Of a stretch of 25,114 nt of DNA, positions 1-8,001 are shown piece by piece (the stretch's first letter is position 1; each line of letters begins with the position of its first letter). The notes beneath the pieces are model-generated. The model made no database searches and had not been told where the DNA came from. It saw nothing but the letters and a program-made list of their open reading frames with translations. Origin of the DNA: an uncultured Ignavibacteria bacterium (GTDB taxonomy: Bacteria; Bacteroidota; Ignavibacteria; Tepidaquicellales; Tepidaquicellaceae). The DNA is taken from the NCBI GenBank assembly GCA_937924675.1, contig CALEVL010000320.1, forward strand, positions 1-25,114, given 5' to 3'. Made by a program: the position numbers and the translations under genes.

Positions 1-334
1 AGAAGATCTTGTTGTTAATTATACTCCTGACTTTGAAGCAATCGCACGTTTGCCCAAATATGGATTGATAATAACATCTTCTTCATTGGGTGAGCATGAT
101 TTTGTTTCCCGCTTCTTTGCGCCCGCCGTGGGTGTGAACGAAGATCCGGTTACGGGTTCGGCTCATTGCGCACTGGGGCCTTACTGGGCCGGTAAGCTTG
201 CTAAGAAAAATCTTCTTGGATATCAGGCATCAAAGCGCGGCGGAATCGTCGGAGTGGAAATTGCAGGAGACCGAGTTAAACTCAAAGGCAAAGCAGTTAC
301 TTTCTTAAGTGGAAATATTTCTGTGAACAAATGA
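1..334 (+). CDS. PhzF-family isomerase-like protein, 3' end only
   Basis: The reading frame is open from base 2 and ends with TGA at 332-334, so the gene begins outside the window; about 110 C-terminal residues are visible. The stretch DFVSRFFAPAVGVNEDPVTG followed by SAHCALGPYW and, later, QASKRGG is the signature of the PhzF (phenazine biosynthesis-like / diaminopimelate-epimerase fold) family. The EDPVTGSAH segment forms part of the conserved active-site loop in this family. Most PhzF homologues outside phenazine operons have no assigned substrate, so an isomerase role is only a family inference. A TTG at 50 could be mistaken for a start, but the homology clearly runs upstream of it (EDLVVNYTPDFEAIARLPKYG). 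A terminator hairpin begins 3 nt after the stop. The family call is secure; the function is not. Confidence 0.9.
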   Translation, partial: EDLVVNYTPDFEAIARLPKYGLIITSSSLGEHDFVSRFFAPAVGVNEDPVTGSAHCALGPYWAGKLAKKNLLGYQASKRGGIVGVEIAGDRVKLKGKAVTFLSGNISVNK

Positions 335-337
335 AAA

Positions 338-362
338 AAGCCGGCGTAAACCGGCTTCTTTG
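338..362. terminator. Bidirectional intrinsic terminator between convergent genes
   Basis: AAGCCGG (338-344) and CCGGCTT (351-357) form a 7-bp stem with a 6-nt loop. A run of A precedes it and CTTTG follows it, so on the minus strand the stem is followed by TTTTTT. It fits termination of both the PhzF gene (+) and the lipoprotein gene (-). The minus-strand U-tract is the better one. Confidence 0.85.
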
Positions 363-383
363 AAAATCCTTACTGAAACATTC

Positions 384-812
384 TTACTTCAATACACCCA
401 TAAGTAAATTAGTAACATCATCGCCACCCTTCTTTCCTGCAAATTTCGTCATCTCCGGAATGAACTTTGTAACCATGTCAGGTGACATATCAAGACCCTT
501 AAAAACCTTATCCACGCCTGCCAAATTTGATATAGACGATGGCACACCCATATCCTGAGCTGATTTCATCAATGTGTTTGCATAAGGAATAGCACCGGTA
601 ACTTTCATAAAATCAGACGGATTGAGTTTTCCCTTTGTAAGTGTAAGGAGAGCTCCGACTCCGCCAATTGCCTGCTCAGGGCTGACTCCGAGAGCCGACA
701 AACCGTTGATCATGTCCATGGAAGGTCCAAGAAACGGAATGCTGCTGCCGCATGATGTAAACATGAATGATGACAATACTGCAACTAAAACAAGTGTTCT
801 TAATTTTTTCAT
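384..812 (-). CDS. Small DUF2780-type lipoprotein
   Basis: A 142-residue protein. I choose the ATG at 812 because MKKLRTLVLVAVLSSFMFTSC is a textbook lipoprotein signal peptide with the lipobox cysteine at residue 21. The frame is open upstream to 899, but the extra 29 residues look like untranslated leader. The mature part contains LGVSPEQAIGGVGALLTLTK and then SDFMKVTGAIP, which resembles the DUF2780 (VcgC/VcgE-like) family: small helical envelope proteins of unknown function. The motif GALLTLTKGKLNPSDF is the strongest cue. The leader before the ATG is A-rich with no Shine-Dalgarno sequence, as usual in Bacteroidota. It is convergent with the PhzF gene and shares its terminator. The family call is fairly sure; the function is unknown. 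Confidence 0.85.
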   Translation of the reverse strand: MKKLRTLVLVAVLSSFMFTSCGSSIPFLGPSMDMINGLSALGVSPEQAIGGVGALLTLTKGKLNPSDFMKVTGAIPYANTLMKSAQDMGVPSSISNLAGVDKVFKGLDMSPDMVTKFIPEMTKFAGKKGGDDVTNLLMGVLK

Positions 813-1214
813 AATGAGTTTATTGGTTTTTAGATTAAATGAAAAATTTTTTTTGCTTGGAGATGCAAAAGTAGTTTTATCCAATGCTTTGCTCAACACA
901 GAAATTTATCACAATACTGTCATGCTAACGCCTGGAATAATAACCGAATTGTTGATTAGTGCCCTGTGAAGAATTAAGAGTTTCATTCTGCTTGAACATA
1001 TTAATCCTGTGAAAGCCTCTGCCAATCAAAGCTTTAGGACCTCTGCTGTTTTACATTATGACGTTCCTTAAATGAATTTCAGACAGAATTGCGGTAGTCA
1101 CACTTTCATTTTATTGAATTTCATGCTGTTTGGAAAATTATTCCCGTTTGTGAACCAAATCATTATTAAGAATCGTATGTAACAGTAAAAAGGTTTGTTC
1201 CTGAGATGATAAAT
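813..1214. other. Gene-free stretch
   Basis: About 400 bases between the lipoprotein start and the end of the helical-protein pseudogene. I see only the candidate lipoprotein promoter. Short open stretches on the minus strand (near 925-990) are too brief and stop-rich to support as gene remnants, although decayed sequence is plausible given the pseudogenes next door. Confidence 0.5.
866..897 (-). promoter_or_regulatory. Candidate Bacteroidota-type promoter of the lipoprotein gene
   Basis: On the minus strand TACTTTTG (866-873) matches the Bacteroidota -7 consensus TAnnTTTG exactly. A TTG lies 20 nt upstream as a partial -33 element. It is 54 nt ahead of the chosen start at 812, which supports that start over the upstream one at 899, because the promoter would otherwise lie inside the coding region. 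Confidence 0.45.
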
Positions 1215-1737
1215 CTAACCCAATTTTTCAATAATTTAATCAAGTCTTTCCATCATCCGGGTCTTTGAAGTAAAGTTATCTTTCACAATTTTTTGTCTGA
1301 ATGCCTCAAGCTTGTAAACATCTGCATTTCTCTCCCTCAGCGACACCGGTTTCTTGAGATGTGCTGCAAATCTTCTGTGCCTTAGTTGCAGTATGCTTGA
1401 CCTTTGTCCTGGTCTGCCGGTGAGCTTTGAATATGAATCAATCAGAGAGAGGAGTGGTTCAAAGCTGTTCGTATCATAATATATTTTTTCTGAAGATTCT
1501 TAATGTCAAGTTTGAATGTTATCTGATTCATATTTGCACTGTATGCCAGCTTAAGAGCATTGTCATAATCTTTCTTCTCATAAAGCAACCTCGATTCAAA
1601 GTAGTTTCGAATGTTCTCTCTCTCATCAACACTTATCATTTAAATAAACTTTTTACAAAATTTCTCTCCCCATTCGTATTCCTTTTCATTTAGTGCGTCA
1701 ATAAATGTGGATCTGAACTCGCTTATTTTGGGATTTC
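1215..1737 (-). pseudogene. Decayed C-terminal part of a helical protein, paralogue of the 485-residue gene at 16299
   Basis: Read on the minus strand across lesions, the fragment runs SEFRSTFIDALNEKEYEWGE..., ENIRNYFESRLLYEKKDYDN..., FEPLLSLIDSYSKLTG..., FRQKIVKDNFTSKTRMMERL... and IIEKLG. Three lesions are visible: an in-frame TAA at 1640-1642, a frameshift near the A-rich tract at about 1470-1485, and a TAA at 1236-1238 where a lysine codon is expected, before the likely original stop at 1215-1217. The order and spacing of features (NYKESL-like / DYDNAL, a second helical segment with SEID / SLID, and a C-terminal (R/K)xxI...(M)RKL / MERL end) parallel the last roughly 150 residues of the intact 485-residue protein. 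The N-terminal two thirds are missing, cut where the next pseudogene begins. Homology to the intact gene is by eye and distant, so moderately sure. Confidence 0.7.
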
Positions 1738-3024
1738 CGGAAGATGAGAAAGCGAACAGATTTTCTTCTTCTGCAACTTACATCGGTGTTGTTTGAAATG
1801 AAGTCAGCAACAATCTGGCAACTTCTCAAAACATAAGATATTACAATTCTATTAACTGGGGTGCCAGCTTGACCGGTGCAACAATTGTAACCGGGTTTCA
1901 GGATTTCAATCCAAGTGCTGCTTACAAGTTTACAGGAGATTCTGTTTTCATAGCCGTTGAAAGAAAAATTTCTTTTAGCGACAGGCAGAAAGATTTCTGA
2001 GAACAAAGTTTGCTCCTTCTGCCGGCTTTAACACAAGATCAATTACTTCAGGTAGCGGAATAGATTATCAAAGACCCTGTTTGAACATAAAGCAGAATTC
2101 TCCAACTGATTCAATGATAATAAGCATCACGAAGAATTCAAATGCGGTTTATTATTACAGTTCAAATGGCGGCAACTCATGGATCGGCGAATCGGGTCTG
2201 ACATCAATAGGCGGTGTTGTATCAACATATTGCTCTTGCTCGATTTCAGGAAGCAGGCCTTTCACGATTTGTTGGAACAATTATTCTCCAAGTACTTTGA
2301 ATGTCAGAATGGGAACACTTGGAAGTTTTGAGAATACATATGATAACGTCAGCAACAACAATTATGTATCTAACCGGGTTGATGCAGTATGCCTGACAGT
2401 AAATACATCGGGGCATAACCTTGCAGCTGTTGCTTATGCCGGATCCGGACCACAGGATCTATACTTTGATCAGGAGGCAAACAGCATTCTGAATCTTAAT
2501 GTTGCTTCGCAAGGATATTATAGCAGCGTTACTAATCAGCTCAACAGGCAAGACACTATTAAGCTGTATTTGAGAAATGCAACATCGCCCTATTCCATTG
2601 TTGACAGTTCTTCTGCCTATGTAGATCGTTACACATTGTATTCTACAGTCTATTTCAGCAGGGCGGTAAATGAAAATCATTTTGTGGAAGTAAGGACCAA
2701 GAACACAATTGCCGCATGGAGTTATTTACAGGCAGAGCCTGGCAACGAAATCTATTTGGATTTGCTAAGAAATAGTTCAAACACATACGGCAACAATGTG
2801 ATTCTGAACCACAGTAATCTTGGCTACTTCGGACTTTACAGCGGTGATGTGAATCAGGATGGAAAAATTGACGGAACTGATACTCAACTCATTGACAATG
2901 ATGCAAATGCATTCGTATCCGGATATTCTGTTCAAGATCTTAACGGCGACAACTTTGTTGACGGTACTGATGCATTATAGGCAACAATGCATTCAATTTT
3001 ATTTCTGTTATAACGCCTCCATAG
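1731..3024 (+). pseudogene. Decayed secreted protein with dockerin-like C-terminal module
   Basis: The frame starts abruptly at about 1731 (FPEDEKANRFSSSATYIGVV) without a start codon or signal peptide. TGA at 1794-1796 sits where Trp is expected (GVV-stop-NEVSNN). A frameshift lies near 1990-2000, and another near 2978 separates GTDAL from GNNAFNFISVITPP, which ends at TAG 3022-3024. The body contains an Asp-box-like SSNGGNSWIG. The last 180 or so residues are the same module found in the four large genes to the right: DTIKLYLRNATSPYSIVD, an aromatic strand segment, then GDVNQDGKIDGTD and DLNGDNFVDGTDA as two calcium-loop motifs. A terminator survives downstream. The middle part (2081-2980) is open for 299 codons, so decay is probably recent. 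Confident as a pseudogene unless the lesions are sequencing errors. Confidence 0.8.
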
Positions 3025-3059
3025 GTCTCTTAAACAATCGTCATGCATACTTCCTAAGC

Positions 3060-3092
3060 AGGCAGGGCATTTTAAAATGTCCTGCCTATTTT
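3060..3092 (+). terminator. Long hairpin terminator after the dockerin pseudogene
   Basis: AGGCAGGGCATTTT (3060-3073) pairs with AAAATGTCCTGCCT (3074-3087), a 14-bp stem with one G-T pair, followed by ATTTTAATTTATT. It fits an intrinsic terminator for the decayed plus-strand gene. Confidence 0.75.
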
Positions 3093-3155
3093 AATTTATT
3101 GTTGAGGCATAAAATCAGAAGTCAAAAATTGCGGCGAAGCCGTCCTTTCGGGAAA

Positions 3156-3268
3156 AGTTGAAAGTTGAAAGTTTGCATTATGCAAATGCAGACTGAATCA
3201 CCAATCAATTCATTTCCACTCTCAACTCTCAACTCGTGACTCTCAACTCTTAACTCTCAACTCGTGAC
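3156..3268. repeat. AGTTGA/TCAACT inverted and direct repeat tract
   Basis: A purine-rich arm (3156-3172, AGTTGAAAGTTGAAAGT) faces a pyrimidine-rich arm (3218-3234, ACTCTCAACTCTCAACT). The arms pair with two mismatches that become G-U on minus-strand RNA. Between them is a TTTGCAT-t-ATGCAAA palindrome. The pyrimidine arm then continues as degenerate direct repeats of CTCAACT and TCGTGACT up to the stop codon of the next gene. No clear U-tract terminator follows that gene, so this fold may serve as its 3' end, which is an inference. Confidence 0.6.
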
Positions 3269-6200
3269 TCACGGCCTGCTCACGCTCACAAAGTTGGCTG
3301 CATTGTTATCGGCAATGGAAAAGTCAGAAGCATCTACAAAATTATCACCAGTAATATCTGTTACTACATAGCCGCTTACAAAGTTTAGTGCAGCATTATC
3401 TATAAGGCTTACATCCGTTGCGTCAACAGTACCGTCCTGCGTAACATCACCGCTGAACAAACCAAACTTTGCACCGACCGGTGCCATATTGCTTCCAAAT
3501 GCTTTGGTGATATTGTCGGTAAAGTCATAGATAAGAGCGCTTCCAAGAGTGTAAGGTTGCCCTCCCGATTTACTCCATGTCTCAAGTGCATTTCTGTGCT
3601 TCAACTGAATATAATAGGTACCGGTTGGTGCATTTGAGAACAGGAAGTTTCCTGTATAATTAACAGAATCAATTACAGACTTTGCCGAATCAATAACGGC
3701 AAATGGTGTTGTGATGTTTCTCAGGTATGCCCTTACTGTATCACGTTTGTTCAGTCTTGTTGTAGATGTATTGTAGTAACCTTCAATGATCAACTTGATC
3801 TGCGATGCAACCGCCGATGGTGAACTTGCTGACCATCTTGAATAGGCACCAATACCTGAGAGTGTAATTGAATTAGCTGAAGTATTTACGGTTCCGCCAT
3901 TTGATGTCCACGAACTTCCGGAGTTTGTGGATCTGAAAAGTGACAACGCAGATTCAACTTTTCCGTTGAGTTCCGAATCATCATAATTGAATACCAAGGT
4001 TGCATTGAGTCCCGTATTTGTTGTCGGAGTAATATCGAAATATCTTGTGATGCTTGTATTACCCGACAATCCGTTTTGAACAGTATGCCCTCTTCTTATC
4101 TCTGTGCTTCCAAGATTCGCAGCGGTTGTCAGCACTGCACCAAGTCCGCCTACATTGAGAGCCGAGGGAGCATTAATGCTTCTTGTCGTTGTAATGTAAC
4201 CTGCACTGCCCTGTATTGTGTTTCCCGCTGTCTCGGTCAGATAACCCGTAGGTGCAAGAGTCAATATAAATCCATTGAGGTTCAGATCACCCAGAACAAC
4301 AGATAGAGAGTCATTCACAGTTGTTGCATTCAACAATGATGTTCCTGCAGAATTGTTGATTCTGAGTTTGTTGTAAGTGATGTTAGTTGTGGATATACTC
4401 TGAGCCGAAGTTCCATTGTACTCGACTGTTCCTGTTGTTGTGTTGAATGTTCCGCTGTTTGAAATTGGATTAGAAGAAGACAGCGACAGCATGTACGTGA
4501 AGACGTTAAAAGTGCCTCCGCCATTAACAATTATGCTTGCCATCTTATGATTACTGCCAAGTGTCACAGTTGATCCGCTAAGGACATTAGCATTTGTCAG
4601 CCACGAACCTGTTCCAGAGAGTGTATGCGCTCCGGTTTCAAAATAAAAAGCAGGAAAATTTATGCTTCCGTTATTTGTAAAATTAGTTCCGTACATTCTA
4701 AATGCAGGACTGCCTGGAGCAGAAATAGTTCCATTGTTTGTGACGTTGTTATTTGCACGTATAGTGTATCCACCATTTGGGCAAGTCATTGTTGCCCCTG
4801 CGTCAACCGTTACAGTTCCGTTCAGGACTCCTATGTATGGAAAACCGTCATCATAGACATTTGTAGTTCCGGTATTTATTTTGAGAGGCGCACTGAAATT
4901 GCTTCCTCCCCTGCAGATCAAGCTTGTTGAGCCTTGCGTTCTGAAAATTCCTGAGTTTGAAACTGTTGATCCTGAATTGAAATACAAAGTACCTGAAATA
5001 GTAAAAGTAAACGTATTAGGATTTAGTGTGCCTCCGCTAACCACATTAAAGTTGTTTGACGGAGTGAATGTTACATTGCTTCCCAGTGAAATATTTCCGG
5101 AAGCACCGATGGTAATCAAGCTGCTAGTAAAAGATCCCGCTCCCGAAACATTTGTTGTAGTATCAAATGTTAAGCCGGAGCATGATATTAGATTGCTGTT
5201 GATCAAAGATGAACCTTTAATTCTGAGAGTGCTTGGACCCGTTATGGTTCCGTTGTTTGTTAATGTATTGTTTGCCTGTAATGTGTAGCCGCCATTTTGG
5301 AGAGTCAATGTTGCTCCTGCATCTACAGTCATGGTGCCGTTGAATACGGCAAGGAAAGGGCTTTGATTATTCCATGCCAAAGTATTACCGCTGTTCACTT
5401 TGAAAGGAGCATTGAATGAAGCACCGTTTTGACTTAACACACTTACAGATCCCTGTGTTTGAAATATGCCTGAGTTTGAAACTGTTCCGCCTGTGTTAAC
5501 AATAAATGAACCCGCACCAAATGTCAGAGTTCTTGTATTTGGATTGAGAACACCTCCTCCATTTACTGTGAAGTTACTGCTGATTGAGAATGTAACATTG
5601 TTTGACAATGATACATTTCCAGATGAACCAATAGAAATGTTCTGCCCTGTATAAGTACCTGTTCCAACGATTGACGTCGTAGAATCGAAGCTCAGATTCT
5701 GACACGATACAGAAGAGTTGTTAACAAAATTGGAGCCTCTCATCCTGAAAAGATTTGCGCCACTTGGTGAAGTAATTGTTCCGTTGTTCGTTACGGTATT
5801 CATTGCCTGAGTCGTATATCCCCCATTGGACTGTGTCAAAGTAGCTCCTGCATCAACCGTTATTGTTCCGCTGAATACCGCTACAAATGGTGACTGGTCA
5901 TTGTAAGCTGTCAGAGTGCCTGTGTTAACTTTTATTGCACTGTTGAAAGTCGAACCGTTTCTGAAAATAAAATTCACATTATTCTGTGACTGCATTGTTC
6001 CTGCGCTCGGACCAAATCCGGATACTACTCCGCCTGTATTTATTATGAATGAACCTGAAGCAAACGTAAATACTTTGGATCCCGGATCAAAGATACCGCC
6101 GTTCTCAATGCTGAAACTTGATGCAGGAGAAAATGTCACATTGGTTGTTAACGTTAGTCTTCCGGTTCCGCTAACCGCTATTGTATTACCTGTAAATGTG

Positions 6201-7432
6201 CCCGTGCTTGCCGCGGATGTAACGGAATCAAATTGAAAATTCGAAGAAGAAATTAAACCGCTGTTGGTTAGAGTCGAACCCCTCATGATAAAATTGTTTC
6301 CACTAACTGTTCCATTGTTAGTGACGTTACCATAAACTCTGTTTGTGTATCCTCCTCCCGGAGTTGTAAGAGCAGCCCCCGCGTCCACAGTCACAGTTCC
6401 TTTGTAGTTGGCAATGAACGGTGATCCGTCATCAGAAGATGTAGTTGTACCTGTGTTCACTTTGAGCGGTGCATTAAAGTTTGATCCGTTTCTTATGATC
6501 ATTGATACAGTTCCCTGAGTCTGAAATGTTCCGGAGTTTGTCACTGTACCTCCGTTCAAAATATAGAATGATCCCCTGTTGAAAGTAAGTGTTCTTGTGT
6601 TGGGATTCAGTAAGCCGCCGCTATTTATTGTAAAACTCGAAACGGGAGAAAAAGTCAGATTGTTTGCAAGTGACACATTTCCGGTTGCCGAAATTGAAAT
6701 GTTCACACCGGTATATGCACCTGTACCAGACAAAGAAGTAGTATCATCAAACACAATATTCTCTGCTCTAACTGAATCATTATTGATCATCGAAGTTCCG
6801 CTCATTACAAAACTTCCTGAACTTCCGCTTGTTATGTCACCGTTATTTGTGAGATTACCAAGCGATTGTATAGTGTATCCTCCGTTGAGAACATTGAGGA
6901 TTGCCCCGGCATCCACTGTTACAGCTCCTCTGTAAATGGCTCTGTTTGGAAATCCGTCATCGTAAGATGACAGCTTGCCTGTATTGACTTTCAAAGCCGT
7001 AGAAAATATTGATCCGTTCTTAACGTTGATTGTAACATCGGTACCCTGAGTCTGTACTGTACCTGCACCGGATATGGTACTAACCGGATTCATTCTCAGG
7101 TCTTCACCGCTTCCGTCCTTAATAGTGAAAACTATCGCGGTGTTTATGGAAATTGTTCCGCCGGAAGTCATAGCGATCTGATCTGCGCTGACATTCACGG
7201 TAACGGTAACTGTGTTTGGACCTTGAATAGTGATGCTTCCGCATGTATCTGTCGGAGCACCTGTTGCGGCTATCCAAGTACCGCCGCCGTTTGTTGACAT
7301 TTGCCATGTTCCTGTTGCATTCCAGTTTCCGGAAGCAACACTTCTGAAAAGTTCATTTGCAGGATATGCAGATTCAATCCGGATGGCTGTAACTATAAGC
7401 AGAATTGCAAGCAGTTTGAGTATATTTTTCAT
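3269..7432 (-). CDS. Large secreted repeat protein (beta-helix-like adhesin) with C-terminal dockerin-like module
   Basis: A 1387-residue protein. Residues 1-25 are a signal peptide (MKNILKLLAILLIVTA...AYPA). Residues 30-130 form a GNW..TGTW / TVTVTVNVSAD region common at the start of such surface proteins. Five tandem repeats follow; the anchor GTVTVDAGA recurs at nucleotide positions 6909, 6381, 5850, 5319 and 4800, a period of 519-531 nt or 173-177 residues. Each repeat has K(V/I)N(T/S)G, a DDG.PF-like turn, GGYT, (V/L)TNNGTI, FDS.TS and LNPNTRTLTF. The Asn/Gly/Thr/Ser-rich pattern suggests a right-handed beta-helix. After a non-repeat linker (about 930-1205), residues 1211-1387 are the shared C-terminal module: beta-rich part, then loops GDVTQDGTVDATD and DITGDNFVDASD, ending VSRP. 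No T9SS domain is visible. The start is supported by a G-rich sequence (AGGGGGA) just upstream and a promoter-like motif 27 nt ahead. Probably surface adhesion or matrix; ligand unknown. Confidence 0.85.
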   Translation of the reverse strand: MKNILKLLAILLIVTAIRIESAYPANELFRSVASGNWNATGTWQMSTNGGGTWIAATGAPTDTCGSITIQGPNTVTVTVNVSADQIAMTSGGTISINTAIVFTIKDGSGEDLRMNPVSTISGAGTVQTQGTDVTINVKNGSIFSTALKVNTGKLSSYDDGFPNRAIYRGAVTVDAGAILNVLNGGYTIQSLGNLTNNGDITSGSSGSFVMSGTSMINNDSVRAENIVFDDTTSLSGTGAYTGVNISISATGNVSLANNLTFSPVSSFTINSGGLLNPNTRTLTFNRGSFYILNGGTVTNSGTFQTQGTVSMIIRNGSNFNAPLKVNTGTTTSSDDGSPFIANYKGTVTVDAGAALTTPGGGYTNRVYGNVTNNGTVSGNNFIMRGSTLTNSGLISSSNFQFDSVTSAASTGTFTGNTIAVSGTGRLTLTTNVTFSPASSFSIENGGIFDPGSKVFTFASGSFIINTGGVVSGFGPSAGTMQSQNNVNFIFRNGSTFNSAIKVNTGTLTAYNDQSPFVAVFSGTITVDAGATLTQSNGGYTTQAMNTVTNNGTITSPSGANLFRMRGSNFVNNSSVSCQNLSFDSTTSIVGTGTYTGQNISIGSSGNVSLSNNVTFSISSNFTVNGGGVLNPNTRTLTFGAGSFIVNTGGTVSNSGIFQTQGSVSVLSQNGASFNAPFKVNSGNTLAWNNQSPFLAVFNGTMTVDAGATLTLQNGGYTLQANNTLTNNGTITGPSTLRIKGSSLINSNLISCSGLTFDTTTNVSGAGSFTSSLITIGASGNISLGSNVTFTPSNNFNVVSGGTLNPNTFTFTISGTLYFNSGSTVSNSGIFRTQGSTSLICRGGSNFSAPLKINTGTTNVYDDGFPYIGVLNGTVTVDAGATMTCPNGGYTIRANNNVTNNGTISAPGSPAFRMYGTNFTNNGSINFPAFYFETGAHTLSGTGSWLTNANVLSGSTVTLGSNHKMASIIVNGGGTFNVFTYMLSLSSSNPISNSGTFNTTTGTVEYNGTSAQSISTTNITYNKLRINNSAGTSLLNATTVNDSLSVVLGDLNLNGFILTLAPTGYLTETAGNTIQGSAGYITTTRSINAPSALNVGGLGAVLTTAANLGSTEIRRGHTVQNGLSGNTSITRYFDITPTTNTGLNATLVFNYDDSELNGKVESALSLFRSTNSGSSWTSNGGTVNTSANSITLSGIGAYSRWSASSPSAVASQIKLIIEGYYNTSTTRLNKRDTVRAYLRNITTPFAVIDSAKSVIDSVNYTGNFLFSNAPTGTYYIQLKHRNALETWSKSGGQPYTLGSALIYDFTDNITKAFGSNMAPVGAKFGLFSGDVTQDGTVDATDVSLIDNAALNFVSGYVVTDITGDNFVDASDFSIADNNAANFVSVSRP
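4700..7010 (-). repeat. Five in-frame tandem repeats of about 530 bp in the adhesin gene
   Basis: Corresponding anchor codons lie at 6909, 6381, 5850, 5319 and 4800, giving intervals of 528, 531, 531 and 519 nt. The copies are clearly diverged at DNA level but keep the same motif order, so this is old internal duplication rather than a fresh expansion. The array boundaries given are approximate. Confidence 0.8.
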
Positions 7433-7458
7433 GACTTTCCCCCTTCACGGAAACAGCT

Positions 7459-7485
7459 ATTTTAGTTTTCTGAAGATAGATACCC
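7459..7485 (-). promoter_or_regulatory. GGGTA-type promoter candidate of the adhesin gene
   Basis: On the minus strand GGGTA (7481-7485) is followed after 16 nt by TAAAAT (7459-7464), 27 nt before the start codon. It shares the GGGTA element and spacing with five other minus-strand genes here, but its downstream hexamer looks like a classic -10 rather than TCTTTG. Confidence 0.4.
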
Positions 7486-7636
7486 TATTAAAAATGTTCA
7501 ATGCTGTACTTTTGATTAAACTATTGATCTCATCAATTGACATTACAAGTTTCGTAAGCCGTAAACACCACAAAGCAACCAGGGCAGATGATATGAAATC
7601 ACATTTTTTTGACAGAGAAAATTTGGGAGTGACAAT

Positions 7637-7686
7637 GAAAAAGCCGGCTTCTAAGTTGTGAAAATTCACAAGCTTTTTGCCGACTT
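7637..7686 (-). terminator. Second terminator hairpin behind the first propeller gene
   Basis: On the minus strand AAGTCGGC pairs with GCCGGCTT (one U-G pair) around an inner stem TTGTGAA/TTCACAA, and the outer stem is followed by CTTTTTC. It lies behind the nearer hairpin at 7693-7743, as a back-up terminator. Confidence 0.6.
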
Positions 7687-7692
7687 AGTCAT

Positions 7693-7743
7693 CCAAAAAA
7701 AAATTAAGGGAGGCAAGCCAAAAGGGAAAATAGCTTGCCACCC
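7693..7743 (-). terminator. Intrinsic terminator of the first propeller-dockerin gene
   Basis: On the minus strand GGGTGGCAAGC pairs with GCTTGCCTCCC (one T-T mismatch), followed by TTAATTTTTTTTT. It begins about 20 nt after the stop. The stem and the CCCTTTT loop resemble the hairpin behind the next paralogue (10526-10560). Confidence 0.8.
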
Positions 7744-7762
7744 AAGGAGTGGAAATGAAAAC

Positions 7763-8001
7763 TTACGGTCTTACTACTGTTACCGTGTTGAATGCATTGT
7801 TCTCGGCAATTGATGCGTCAGATGCATCCGTAAAATTGTCTCCGTTGCAGTCTGTTGCAACATAACCGCTTACAAAGTTGAATCCGTCGTTGTCAATTAA
7901 TGAAAGATCTGATCCGTCAACAATCTCATCCTGATTCACATCACCGCTGAAGAAGCAATATCTTCCAAGCTTAAGCACCATGTTGCTGCCGTAAGCCTGT
8001 G
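7763..8001 (-). repeat. 239-bp perfect duplicate (copy A) covering the dockerin-coding 3' end
   Basis: Bases 7763-8001 are identical to 10583-10821 at every position. Identity starts exactly at the stop codon and ends abruptly upstream; the next 60 bases of the genes differ at many positions. It encodes the last 78 residues. Confidence 0.97.

Larger units (their letters stand above)
7433..7762. other. Intergenic region of 330 bases
   Basis: It holds the adhesin promoter candidate (7459-7485) and two terminator-like hairpins of the upstream propeller gene (7637-7686 and 7693-7743). The remaining 150 bases (7486-7636) show nothing I can support. Confidence 0.6.

Noticed and set aside
813..899. 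N-terminal extension of the DUF2780-type lipoprotein
   Set aside because: It would bury the lipoprotein signal and overlap the TACTTTTG promoter element.
900..1214. Possible further gene remnant on the minus strand
   Set aside because: A short peptide-like stretch is readable, but stops are frequent and no family is recognisable.
4625..6935. Several plus-strand open frames opposite the adhesin gene
   Set aside because: They recur at the repeat period and have hydrophobic, Pro/Val-rich antisense composition, so they are shadows of the repetitive minus-strand gene.
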